A stretch of DNA of 64,000 nucleotides from Epiperipatus broadwayi (GCA_028023455.1 JAQFVV010006231.1:6896036-6960035); one strand, 5' to 3'. Counted from the first letter of the stretch, positions 47,824-59,923 are shown. The notes: generated from the sequence alone by a model not told the origin. Numbers and translations: made by a program.

Positions 47824-48043
47824 AAGGCCATTTGGAATCCCTCAAACAAGCTGCCCTTTACGAAGTGACATTTCCATCAACAAGAACGACTTACAAATGA
47901 AAGTCAAAAGATGTTTATGGACCTCAAGTCGTATATATTTGCCGCACAAATATATCTTTTCTTTCTGCAGGATTCTCATATTTTCAAGTGTGTTTGAATT
48001 AGCCATATTCTTGGTCTCAGAAAATTACTTGCTAAAATATGAC
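47824..48043 (+). other. Short unassigned coding-like segment
   Basis: Immediately after the satellite the plus strand reads DEGHLESLKQAALYEVTF and PSTRTTYK before a stop at 47,897-47,899. The amino-acid mix is more protein-like than its surroundings, but I recognise no family and the segment is short. It could be the end of an old transposon gene. Confidence 0.2.
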
Positions 48044-48047
48044 TTAA

Positions 48048-49865
48048 CCCTTTGAGACCGAAAACCGCTTGTTTACGCATTAAAAAAAGTTTACAATTTC
48101 GACCGCAATAGCGTGCAAACCGTATACGTCACAGTTACGCTTTTTTTTTCTTTCTCTCCGCCATTTTTCTATCTTTTTGTACGTCTAAAAATTTTTTCTG
48201 TGCGATGAAAATTAGATTTTTTATAGCAATTTTTGTAAAGTACATTATTAAAATTTTGTAATTTTTTTTATCTTTCTAGATTTTATCAACCGATAAAAAA
48301 AATATACGGAGAAAACAATTATTTTCGCCGCTAAACGTAATTACGTTTCTAACGAACTTTTCTGTTGATGTGTTTGATTTTGAGGTTTCGTATTCCCCAT
48401 TACCTGTAAGTATTCAACATTCATCATCATCATCTCCCACTAATATATAATAATTGCTTGTAATTCCTTTGGGTTATTTATTTTATTTTATTTACTGTTT
48501 TTATACATTTCATTGTAGATAAGTTTTTATTCATTTTATAGCATACTTTGCTATTATGGTTTGCTATGTAATAATGCATAATTTAACTCACTCTTACCCT
48601 CATGATATTCCAATAATGTAGTAATTATTTTTTACATGCATAACTTAGAATTTACTACGTTTTTATTCATTTCATTGTAGATAACTTTTTATTCATTTTA
48701 TAGCATACTTTGCAGATAACTTTTTATTCATTTGATAGCATACTTTGCTATTATGGTTTGCTATGTAATAATGCATAATTTAGCTCACTCTTACCCTCAT
48801 GATATTCCAATAATGTAGTAATTATTTTTTACATGCATAACTTAGAATTTACTACATTTTTATTCGTTTCATTATAGATAACTTTTTATTCATTTGATGG
48901 CATACTTTGCTATTATGATTTCCTATGTAATAATGCATAATTTAGCTCACCCTTACCAGTTGCTCCACATCATCATCATCAGTTATTTTGAAATTGATTT
49001 TGCTCATGCATTTATATTTTCAACAATTTGCAAACTGTCTTCAAACTATCCACTCTGTTCTGTGAAACTAACAAGGTGAAAAAAATAAATACCTCACAAT
49101 GCTGAATCAACAGTCATCATCATCTCCCACTCATATATAATAATTGCTTGTAATTCCTTTTGATTATTTATTTATTTTATTTACTATGTTGTTATTCATT
49201 TTATTTTAGAAACAAATTTTTAAATTATTTATTTGCATATTTGGCAATTATGATCTGCCATGAAATAATGCATAATTTATCTCGCCCCACCCCTGATTTT
49301 TCAATAATATAGTCATTATTTTTTACCCCCATAACTTAGAATTTACTAAAGTTATTACTGTTATTTTTTTTTTGATCCTCACTAAAACCTTGCATTTCTA
49401 ATAGATATCCCGCATAGAGGGCCTAGAAAAACAACTGCTTGCAAAAATAGAACATATAGAGTGTCAAGCAGAAAAAAGAAATTGAAATGGTCACCTTTTG
49501 CCACATTACACCAACAATCTGTAACTCAGGTAGGTCATGTTATATATTATTTTTTTCTGCATTTTATGACGAATGTGATGAAGCTGTCTATGAAATTGTC
49601 ATTTTAGGCTATATCTTTCAAAATTGAGAGTTTGTGAACCAATGTAAAAATAAAGATATTTAAAAATGTGAAAAATCTCCTTTCTTTAATTATTTTTTTG
49701 TGGTAATGACTATTTTATCAGCTTCATTACATTCTTTCATATTTGCACTTTCTAAAAATGTATATATATTTGTTATTTATTGTAATAAATTAGACATTTC
49801 ATTTAAAATTGTATGTCCTGTAATTTTTTCTGTGAATTCAAAATGGCCGTTCAGGTCTCTAGGGG
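48048..49865. mobile_element. Non-autonomous piggyBac-type element with internal tandem repeats
   Basis: It is bounded on both sides by TTAA (48,044-48,047 and 49,866-49,869), with terminal inverted repeats CCCTTTGAGACCGAAAACCG on the left and CCCCTAGAGACCTGAACGGC (inverse) on the right. This is the structure of piggyBac-superfamily elements. The interior consists largely of repeats of a ~190-bp unit containing GCTATGTAATAATGCATAAT (48,565; 48,763; 48,926; weaker near 49,260), plus CATCATCATCTCCCACT at 48,424 and 49,117. No transposase gene is present except for one exon-like piece at 49,405-49,529. Confidence 0.82.
49405..49529 (+). other. Exon-like segment inside the piggyBac-type element
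   Basis: The segment is preceded by a pyrimidine-rich TTTCTAATAG and followed by CAG/GTAGGT, so both splice consensus signals are present. In one phase it is fully open and basic: PHRGPRKTTACKNRTY and then RKKKLKWSPFATLHQQ. It might be a leftover of the original transposase N-terminus. I do not recognise it as a known domain. Confidence 0.35.
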
Positions 49866-49869
49866 TTAA

Positions 49870-52796
49870 AGCGTGATCGTCAAAAAAATTGCACTACCCC
49901 ACCCTAATAGAGAATTTAGGAGGCTTACAGTTTTATGAGGAACAATCACGACACTGTTAAAACTGTTAAAAGGTAACAGTACATCAATTCATATGAAAAA
50001 AAAGGCCCCAATGAAAATTTAAATTTTTGACACGAACTTAACACCCCCTCGTATAATACTGTTACATAAAATACATAACAGCATGACATTACAGTCCATA
50101 ACACAAACAACTATGGCATTTTCATCTGCTTAACATAGGAAAAAGCCACAGCATTAGCCGCCAGCCGAGTTAACACTCTTTCTAGGTTTTATCGTACAAA
50201 GAAGGCTTAACTCCAAGTTAACAGTCTTTCTAGGATTTATTGTAGAAAGGCTTGAAATGCTTGGCTGCGGCCGCAGAATCGGCATATTTCTAGAAATTAA
50301 GCTAGAAATAGTGCCATCCCGCAGCTGACACGATAGATCAGAATACAACAAAAAAAGATTGTAAGTTTTTTTGTAGAATGATGATTGATCACACAATAAT
50401 TGTTCAGAAAGCTTTTGTTACTTAACTAAAATTGAGATAGGAACTGCACTTCAAACTCCAGCTCACTTAGCTTCTTCAGGAGTGTTGATTGATTTACTTT
50501 AACTTTTGTAGTTACAAGAGGATGAGTCATGAATAATTCTGAGATAAATTATACCTGCATTTTTGCTTAATTCTTTTGCCGCATGGTTACAGTAACATTT
50601 TATTATTTGTAAGCAATCGTTTTATATTAAACATTTGGTTTTATATTTTAAATGGATTTTATTTAACAATAAAAAAATTTCCACAAGATGAAGACATAAT
50701 TAAAAAATAGCATTACTATTATTATTAATATTCTAAATTGCACAAAATCTAAACTTTTTTTTGTTGGCTACACATGTATTGTATCCATTAATTTAGAGTC
50801 TGAAGACTATTTTAGGCAAATTTATTCATCATTTTCTCTTCAATGATTATCATAAGACATCTAGAAGGAAGGAATACTTGTGAGGTTTCCAAAATGAATA
50901 AAAGATAACATCATCTATTTTTTTTAATGTTTTGGAATAATAAACTGTTTTAGAGAAATGTTATACAGCAATTTATTGGAAATTTTATAAAGAATTTCTA
51001 AAACCTATTAACAAAAAAAATAATTTCAAAATTTATCTATTAAAATTTAGAATTTACAAAAAAAAAAAATTATTTTAATATTCAGCTTTTACTATATTCC
51101 TTGGTATTTTATTTTTCTAATAAAATATACTATTTGACTTTTGCATAATGTAAACTGAAATTATCATAAAAATAACCAATTCTCCAAAAATATAATATAA
51201 CTGAGGTGATAGCCAAAAGGTTAGATAAAATAACTTCAAAAATCTACTAGAATTTTATCTAAAATTAAGAACGATAAAATTATCATAATATATAATACAT
51301 TCTCTACGAATGTTTTTCCTTTTTTTTTTTATCTTTATTTTATTTCTAAATACTGTTCTCTACGAATGTTTTTCCTTTTTTTTTTTATCTTTATTTTATT
51401 TCTAAATACTGTTCTATATAGCTAGAACACATCCACATATATATATTTAAAACTTTCATAAAATATATCTTCAGAAGGCTTTTGTATACATAAAAAAAAT
51501 TTATAAATTGAAATTCACATAAACTGTTAAAATACTTTTCAATATTTGTATCGCTTTTTTTTTTTTTAATAACAATCATTTTCAAAATAATTATCTATAT
51601 TTCTGCTGACATTAACAATTTATTTTAAAAGCAAAATTATTTTATTATACACAAGAAAAAGCAATATTCTTTGATGTTTCCACCAGAATTTAACATGACA
51701 CTAAATAAACTAAATTGTATTAACTTTTGCTTTTATTTTCTCTCATAAGTATATAATTATATTACTACACTGTGTGGCAGCAAATTAGTTTACCATGAAA
51801 CTCAATCATCAAATAATCTCAGGCTAATCATTATATTACACACTCCTAAAACTATAAAACAGTGTAACTTATGTTATGGAAAATTGTTGCACATCTCAAT
51901 AATGATATAAATCTTAGCAGTGATAAAACAGCCAATTTTTTTGTCACTAATGAAAACCCATGATGTCAAAATCTTACTTAAAGGGTTACTGGAAAGGATT
52001 AAATTTACTTGTTATTGAAAAAGGGACACCAATGTATAAAAAAAAATTCACCTGATCTACATAAATGATAAATTATATGAAAAGATCACTAATTTCATTT
52101 AGAAGTATGATTTAACAATTCATCCAATAATATACTTATTAACATTTTTATAAATAAATTAATTTCCAATTGCCACTATAGCTGTCATGATATATGCCAC
52201 TTGTATTATATGTTCAGTTGATTTCTTGTATCTAGGTAGGTTAGTTTTCATTTCACTAAAACAATTTTCTAATTTTACCAAACCAGTCATCAACAAAAAC
52301 TGAGATTGACTTAGTCATGAAAAAAACGTTTTTCTTGACGGTCTTGACTTCTTGTATAATAAAACCTGTGATCCTGATCTCTAACAAATAATTTCAAATT
52401 TGTTAATATCCGTTAGTTATATTGGTTATACAGTCCCAAGGATAATAGTATTCCAAAGAATCCCAAAATTAATTATTTTAAATTATTTTCAGTTGAAATT
52501 TTATCAGACTAAAAAATTGCTTGGTTAAAAATTTATTACTAATTTATTAATTAATACCATCAAATTCACCATTTCATTTATTTTGCTGTAATATCTTATA
52601 TAAATGCAATTTATCTACTGTACTTTATAAATAAAATACATAACCATATATATAATACCATAAAAAATGTTAATTAAAAAAACATAAAATGTAATAAAAC
52701 ATAATCAAAACCAAATAAAATAATCCAGTTAATACAAAATAAAATATGCAAAATTGTACGTGTATTCCTCACTGTATATTCATTTTTATTATTTTT
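49870..52796. other. Spacer around an unassigned frame
   Basis: Apart from the frame at 50,154-50,396, the stretch is A+T-rich. A 56-bp exact tandem duplication starting CTACGAATGTTTTTCC lies at about 51,303 and 51,359. I see no other gene or transposon end. Confidence 0.5.
50154..50396 (-). other. Unassigned open frame with an internal 16-residue repeat
   Basis: The 80-codon frame is GC-richer than its surroundings. Its C-terminal half holds two versions of one motif: SLSTINPRKTVNLE and LLCTIKPRKSVNSA, produced by a ~48-bp tandem DNA repeat (about 50,168-50,263). The middle piece LLYSDLSCQLRDG recurs in inverted position at 46,680-46,720 as SDLSCQLPDG, which suggests that it belongs to a mobile element. 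I cannot name the family. Confidence 0.3.
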
Positions 52797-53039
52797 AATA
52801 ATCCCCTACTTTACTTCTATTTCTTATAAACTTAATCTTGTTTTAATAGCTCCACCTTGATAAAATAATTTTATTTTCATATAATTCTCGGTTCAACCTT
52901 AATTCATTTATTAATATTCTTTTTAATTTTAAAACCATGTATCTATTTTCTTATTCATTCATCTGTTATTAATACCTTTTTTTTTTTTTAATATCTAAAA
53001 ACTATAAATATTGTAAATCTTTTATTAATGCACCTATTC

Positions 53040-54265
53040 TATCCCATTCCTTACCACTATAACATTCCACAATCCTCCTAATACATTCATCCCACTTTTT
53101 GTATAAGTATACTGACATAAATTGTTTATCCAAATCTGCATACCGCATTACCTTTCTCACCCATCTTGTTGCCTGAACCTTTACTCATAATCCAATTAAA
53201 TACTATTTTGGGTATTCTTTTATTATATATAAACTACAATCTACAGAACATTTTGCATCTAATGCATGTATTCTTAAGTAATCTATTACCCTTTTACTAA
53301 CACAACGCATCATAGCCATGCTACCCACTCCCATACAATTCTAGCTACATCATATTTATTATATGAAAACAGTGTTAACTTCTTTATCAATCCCATTCTT
53401 TTCTTTCATTTATCATTTTTTTCTCCCATTCATCCAAGCAATTTTTCTGATTACATAAGATAATTCCCAGATAATTATATCTATTCACCACACTTAACTT
53501 TATATCATCCAATAAAAATTCTTCGTCTTCTCTTTCCCCAGTATTGACTATTATTACTTTTGATTTTTCTTCACTAAATTTAATCCCCATCTCTTTTCCC
53601 ACCCTTGCATATGTCCTCAGCGTAACTTCAATATCTTTCTTCTTTCTGCACACAAAAAGACATCATCCACAAATAAAAGACCCGACAAAGTATATACTCC
53701 CTTGCCAACTATTAATGGTATCTCGATCCCTTTCTAGTCTTTCTATTGCTCTCTCCATTTCACTCAAATACAACAAAAAACAAAATAGGTGACATAGGGC
53801 ATCCTTGCCTTAGTCCTAGCATATTTTTAACTTTAACTGATTCTATATCCCCTAATTGATATGTATAATTATTTTCATATAATTTCTTAATAATATCCAC
53901 CAAAGCTTCATTCATTCCCAAATTTGCTAAACTTACCCATAATCTATTTCTATTTACTCTATCATATGCCTCCTCTATATCTATAAAACTCATACAATCG
54001 TCTACCTTCATTCCTACTCATAAGTTATGTAACTACAAATAAACTATCTCCTATATGCCTATCCGATTGAAAACCTTGTATTTCTCCCACTATATTATTT
54101 TCTTCCATCCATATAGCAACCCTTCCAGCTACCATATATGAAAAAACTTTATACAGAACTGATGTTACTGCTATCGGTCTATAATTGTTTAACTTTCTAG
54201 TATCTTTACACTTTCCTTTAAATAATAGTCTTGCTTTATGTAATGTTGTGATGTGATGTACTGTG
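53040..54265 (-). pseudogene. Non-LTR retrotransposon reverse transcriptase, copy B
   Basis: Reading down the minus strand from 54,265 the blocks of a LINE polymerase appear in order. KLNNYRPIAVTSVLYKVF is at about 54,150, followed by MSFIDIEEAYDRVNRNRLW (53,990-53,940). LGLRQGCPMSPILF lies at 53,820-53,780, and the catalytic FVDDV at 53,661-53,680 retains both aspartates. Then comes EMGIKFSEEKSKVIIVNTG with VVNRYNYLGI (53,590-53,450), and a degraded C-terminal region reaches 53,040. Frameshifts and stops separate the blocks. The pattern fits the I/Jockey group rather than the RTE family seen elsewhere in the window. It lies head to tail with copy A. Confidence 0.8.
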
Positions 54266-54354
54266 ACTTCTTAAATGGAGTCAGGAATCTCTCAGACACT
54301 ATATCCAGAAAAACCTGTTAGCTACTTTACCTTCCCTTGCCATTCCCCACTTAA

Positions 54355-55085
54355 GTTTTCCCATAATCTGCTTCATCCCATTTCCACATGATCTTCGTCA
54401 ACTCCATGGCCTTGATATCTAAATCCTCCTTATCTTTTCCCAAACCCAACATAAAAACCAATCACTCACTTTCGTATAATCACTTTGTTCATATTTATTC
54501 TTCCATAACTTCATTGTTTGTACCCTTTCTGCTTTCAAGCATTTATATTGAATTAACAGATGCCTAATATTTTCTATGCTTCCTTACACAACTTGCAGAC
54601 TAAATCACTCATATTTTTACATTTACGTGTATATTCCCTTGTTGCGAAAGATCCCGTTCGAGCCTTAAACAGTAAACTAGCTCCATACATTCCAAAATTT
54701 GCTAAACTTATCCATAATCTATTTCTATTTATTCTATCATATGCCTTCTCTATATCTATAAAACTCATATATAACTTTACATGAATTCCTACTCAAGTTG
54801 TGTAACTACAAATAAACTATCTCCTATATGCCTATCTAATCTAAAACCTCCTTGCATTTCCCCCACTACATTATTCCCTTCCATCCATTTTACAACTTTT
54901 CTAGCCACCATATATGAGAAAGCTTTATATAAAACTGATGTTACTGCTATCAGTCTATAATTATTTAACTTTCTATGATCCTTACCCTTTCCTTTAAATA
55001 ATAATCTTACTCTTGTATTACTCCAACTACTTGGGAAAACTATTCTGTGCCATCTTATTAAAACAGGATAACTTTACTTTTGCTC
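54355..55085 (-). pseudogene. Non-LTR retrotransposon, internally deleted copy A
   Basis: This begins with another copy of the polymerase start (NYR-type block at about 54,960) and MSFIDIEKAYDRINRNRLW at 54,768-54,712. After NFGMYGA it jumps to a C-terminal section: LLFKARTGSFATREYTRKC and then CKLCKEAEE...HLLIQYKC (54,680-54,530), a CCHC-like motif found near the end of several LINE polyproteins. The polymerase catalytic motif and thumb are therefore deleted. The tail continues as KAERVQTMKLWKNKYEQ to about 54,430. Its downstream neighbour is the start of copy B. Confidence 0.78.
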
Positions 55086-55289
55086 CCTCTATTACATATT
55101 ATTCAAACTAACTATATTACTATTATTATATAACTTATAAATTTGTTGTACTGTTTTATATATATTACAGTGGTTTTTTTCCCCCCATAAATATATTCAT
55201 GTTTATATTATGTAACCATTTTTTTATAACCCATTATTTATTTATAAGTAATTTTCTCTATATATTTTCCTTTATTTATCTTTTTTAAA

Positions 55290-56850
55290 ACCTATATTTA
55301 TACCAACATCATCCTAATCCCAGAATCCCTATTAAATTTTGATTTTATGTTTCTTATTAGTATTGCTTTTTTTATTTTCCTTTAATATTGTCTGTATGTA
55401 ACATCATTTTCATTGAACTTAGTATAAATTTGTGTCCTGCTTCAGTCATATATATATCAGTGATATATTGTCTAATGTTTTAACCTTATTTTTATAAAAT
55501 TTTTAGTTTCTCCCACATTGTTATAGCTAAACAAGGTTTGCATTTTATCATATATACTCCATTACTCTTTATCTTTATTATATCCTATGTATTTGTTATC
55601 CATTAAATTTAATAAGTTTTCTTTTTTTATTAACTATTTTTTAATGTAATTATTCTTTTGCATTTTTTTTATTAATCTTCTTTATAATTTTATTAAACTT
55701 ATTCACTATAATATTATTTATTTTTATTCCTATACATCTATTTTCACTTTTCATTCCATCACTTTATTCATTTTTATTTATCCTATACTCTATTTTTTCA
55801 ATACTTCTATTAATTATATATACACAAAAATCACTCTTTTTTAAGTCATCGATTATTAAATATTTTTGTTTAATATAGTATTCTTTGTTTTGAATAATAC
55901 CAGCCCTGTATATTCTTAAATATATACAATTAATTTTGTATTTCCTATTGATGTTGCAAAACAAGCTTATGTTATTACCAATATTGTTTTCTTATAAATA
56001 TCCATTTTTATCTATCAATTTCTTTTGAAACATTATATCCAGATATGCAATTTCATATTTTTTTCTTTTTCAACTGTAAATTATATATTCCCTTCCACCT
56101 TATTAAAATCATTAATAAAACAGTTTGTCTTTTATTAAAAATCATCAAATAATCATTTACATATCTGTTAAAAAACAAAAGCATTTTTATTTTATATTTT
56201 TATCAAACGCATTCATATAAATATGGCTTAAAATTGCACCTAAAGCTATTCCCATTAATAATCTTTCTCTTTACTTATAAAATTTCCTATTATATACAAG
56301 TTACATCCTTACAACATAATTCCATTAAATTTACCAATATATGAATAGGTAATTTTATTTTTTTATTTATATCATTAATATACTTTTCCTATAGCTAAAT
56401 TTAGTGCTTTTTCTATATTTAAATTTGTATACATTGATATAATGTCCATTTTTCTAAAAAGTTAAATTTCTGTATTCTTATTTTTTTAAATGTTATTAAT
56501 TTCGTTTATTAAAATTTTACTATTTTTAATTTTCATACTCTTTAGCATATTTTTTAAAAAAATTTCCAATAAGTATTTTGAAACTATTTCTAATTAAGAT
56601 TCCTTACAATTAATAATTGGTCTTAGTGGTATATTTTCTTGGTTAATTTTTGGATCCCTATATATTCTAGCTGTTCTATATTCTTTACTCACTATTTTCT
56701 CAAATGTTGACCAGTCTATTAAACCCTCTTTATAAATATGTTTAATTTGTGTACATATTTAAATTTTTAAGTCATTATCATTCTTCTTAACTTTTTCAAA
56801 TATCTTATCATTCAGCAATAACCATTATATGAAAATAAAATTATTAAGTG
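55290..56850 (-). pseudogene. Penelope-like element with reverse transcriptase and GIY-YIG traces
   Basis: On the minus strand the following appear in order. RIYRDPKINQENIPLRPII (56,670-56,610) corresponds to the YGLPKIHK..IPLRPI block of Penelope-like polymerases. SKYLLEIFLKNMLKS follows. MDIISMYTNLNIEKAL (56,449-56,397) corresponds to the DVVSMFTNIP block. MGIALGAILSHIYMN lies near 56,260. The catalytic box reads RYVNDYLMIF (56,172-56,131) in place of YVDD, and an EIAYLDIMF block lies near 56,050. Further down, NGVYMIKCKPC (55,565-55,530) and, after a frameshift, YNNVGETKNFIKIRLK and TEAGHKF match a GIY-YIG endonuclease. Stops and the Asp-to-Asn change show that it is dead. A different retroelement class is unlikely given the GIY-YIG module. 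Confidence 0.8.
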
Positions 56851-56931
56851 TATTTTATTAAGGTGGAGCTAATAAAACTAAAGTTTAAGTTTATAAGAAA
56901 TAGAAATAATTAGGAGATTATTAAAAAATAT

Positions 56932-58136
56932 ATTTATTTAAATTTATAGTTGTTCACAAGTATATATATACATGTATAATTTATATTTATTTTATATTAA
57001 CAGGATTATTTTATTTGGGTTTGATTATATTTATTTCAGTTTTATGTTTTGTTATATTTTGTTTTTTATTATTTACATTTTTTATGGTATTATTTATTGT
57101 AACCTGCGACCAGCGCGGGAACGAAATTACAAAAGGGATGGATTGGGAATCAAAAACTACAAACAATTAAAAGTACTAATCTAATAAAAATAATAACAAC
57201 ATAAACTAATCTTAACTGCTTTGACAAATAACTATTTTCTAATTAACAACTATCTAGCTCAGAATAATGATAATAATAATAACAAATTTCTTCATGAGAC
57301 TGTGTTTCCATACTGAGAGGTACGTACTGCTTTAAAGTCAAATAAGCATCAAAGATACTTATCTGACTGCATGGAAATATAACTGAACTCCAACCCCTAA
57401 ATAAAAAATTACAATCATATCTCCATGATTAACAATAATAATCCAATAAAGCTAATATATTTAAATCAGATACCTAATAATGATACATTTAATTATAATA
57501 AAATATTATCCCTAACTTTGAATTCTAAGTAGATCTTTATCTAAACTATTATAACTTAATTTTAACATATCTCAGGATTGTCATGTTGCAGAAAGAACAA
57601 AGCAGAGGATATTAGATAACAAAGGGTATCTTTTATTGAATCCAAATAAATTTAGAAAAGGTAAGACAATAATCTCTGCTCTGTAACAAAGCAACAAAAC
57701 TCCAATATTGATTACTTTTGGGTCTCATAGGGCTCAAAATAAATCAATAAAGATTTATACTACAATTTTAAAAATAATAAAGCATGACTAGGATTAGTAA
57801 AATAATAATAATAATGAAAATCATCTCACATGATGAACATTAATAATAATAATAATAATTTTCAATTTGATAGATATACTATTATAGCTCTTCTGTAAAT
57901 GCTTAAATAAAATTCTAATCAACAAAATATTTTACATAGGAATATCCAGATATAGCTCTTCTTACACATCTTAAAGTAATGACGACAAGTTCTGTATTTA
58001 AATGCAAAAATAAAACAAAAAAATTATTAAATTATGAAATAAATGTATGTGATTCTTCAATATAACTCTTATGCATGTTTAACCAACTTTTAATTTCTTC
58101 AATAATGTTCTGAATTTGTAATAATTCATGAATTAC
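56932..58136. other. No gene seen
   Basis: A+T-rich. It contains AAT/TAA microsatellite patches at about 57,800-57,815 and 57,839-57,860. A small GC-rich spot, CCTGCGACCAGCGCGGGAAC at 57,102-57,121, stands out and may mark the end of an unidentified element. Confidence 0.5.
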
Positions 58137-58197
58137 AATATCTCTTAATGTTGTAATTATAAATTTATTAAACGCACAGCACTTTGATTACGTAGTA

Positions 58198-58355
58198 ATA
58201 TTTACTGAGGCTATAACCTCGATAATATGCGTATGAAATGTGATAGTAGGGACCTCTACAGGTGTTTTAACCACAAGCATGGTTAAAACACCTGTAGAGG
58301 TCCCTACTATCACATTTCATACGCATATTATCGAGGTTATAGCCTCAGTAAATAT
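58198..58355. repeat. Perfect 76-bp inverted repeat with a 6-nt loop
   Basis: Arms 58,198-58,273 and 58,280-58,355 are exact reverse complements over all 76 positions, separated by CAAGCA. The arms are less A+T-rich than their surroundings and contain GAGGCTATAACCTCG (itself a small hairpin) and GGGACCTCTACAGGTG. The transcript of either strand would fold into one long stem. A 13-bp direct repeat AATATCTCTTAAT lies at 58,137-58,149 and again at 58,351-58,363, overlapping the end of the right arm. No coding frame and no obvious target-site duplication are present. Confidence 0.97.
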
Positions 58356-58363
58356 CTCTTAAT

Positions 58364-59923
58364 AAAGTGTAATCATCTTCAAGAATATAATAAACATTTC
58401 ATAATTATTAGAAGTGTGCAATAAAGTGAACGCTGACTTTAATCAGTATTCTTTTGCAAATGAAGAATAGAGAAATGGAAAACAAATAATACTATCCGAT
58501 ATAATTATTAAATTCAACAAGATTAATTTATTTACAAAAATATTCTAACGTTGTACAAGTCTATGTTTGCTTTATTTAAGGATACATGAAGTAAAAGCAA
58601 ATTTCATTTACACTATTGTGTTCAATTTTGAATACAAGCTTAAAATAAAGAAAGATTATTTTCCCTGACGAACAAAACATTCATTTTGAATTACATTTGT
58701 TTTCTTTGATAAATTTATTCCACATATTGTCATTAGATTAAAACAATTCTGCGATAATAGTATATATTTTTAAAAGTGGGTGAGATTTGAATTACCCCTC
58801 AAACAAATTTTTACCTATTATATTACCTTTTTATTTTTACAAAGCAAGATAAATAATGCAAAATATTCATACACATTGAAAAAACAAATAAATAAAAAAA
58901 TTCTGTATATTTTTATTCATTTTAGTGAATAACAAGTTTTAATTACTTAGGTTGTTACTGTATTTGGTTTACCCAAAATATATCACTAAACATATATATC
59001 ATTTTAATAAATTGCTAATTACATATCAATAACTATTTCACCTATTTAATAAAATATAATTATTTTCTCTAAGATGACAGTTTAAGTTATTTCTCATATA
59101 CCAGTTTGAAGCTAGAATAGAAATTACTCTGATATTAAGTTTATTTCCAAATAACGCTTATCAAAATGTCTTTTCCAGAATTGCATTTTTTTAATTATCC
59201 GTTTCATTGCCCCTTGGATAAATTAACAATGTCATGACACCTTACTTATAAACTATTTAAATATTTTTAAATTGAATTTTGTTTGTGTATAATGCCATAG
59301 AACTTTCCGAGTACACATAATCTTACTTTCCGAGGATATATATCCCTGATACAACTATATGTAACAAAAATTAATGTGACTGGAACAATATTTCAAGATA
59401 TTCAATTATACACTATTGTTATACAAGATGTGATATCAATAACCAGATTCTTTACAGAAAACATTTCTATAATAATAAGCAGAATAATAATCCGGATATA
59501 ACAAATTTCATGGAAATTAAATCAATGGTCAACTATATTCAAAACTGGAAGACAAATGTTTTACCCTAGACTTACATTATATGCTAAGGGATTAAACATA
59601 AAGGCTGAAAACTCATGTGAACACAAACAGTTACCGTATGACAAGAATTCTCAAGTGTTAATACTTTTAAGCCCATCTCTGTGATAAACAACATATATTT
59701 CAAACTATTTTATAATAGTAAAACGTTCCCTAGAACTAAAATACAAAATTTCATCACAAAATTAAATAAATGCTTAATAGCAGGGTGAAATATTCTCTAA
59801 CGTATCTAAAACATAATATGAACATACATAAAGCAAAACAAGTTACCACATACAATAAGTATTTTTAGCAAAGAATTAGTTCCACAAAATATATATATTG
59901 TGGCCGCACTAATATCCAAGACA
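58364..59923. other. No gene seen
   Basis: A+T-rich spacer without a credible open frame or repeat structure. Confidence 0.6.

Larger units (their letters stand above)
52797..56931. repeat. ~100-bp inverted repeats flanking a 4.1-kb retroelement block
   Basis: The left arm 52,797-52,885 contains CTTCTATTTCTTATAAACTT, TTAATAGCTCCACCTTGATA and ATTTTATTTTCATATAAT. The right arm 56,824-56,931 is its inverse with small differences. The arms enclose two LINE remnants and the Penelope-like element. Because Penelope-like insertions often carry inverted pieces of their own sequence, the right arm may be the 5' end of that element and the left arm an inverted partial copy. Confidence 0.8.

Noticed and set aside
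53544-53792. Plus-strand 82-codon frame
   Set aside because: Antisense shadow of the LINE polymerase copy B, whose conserved motifs are on the minus strand.
56972-57184. 70-codon plus-strand frame
   Set aside because: Tyr/Ile/Phe-rich translation of A+T sequence with no recognised domain.
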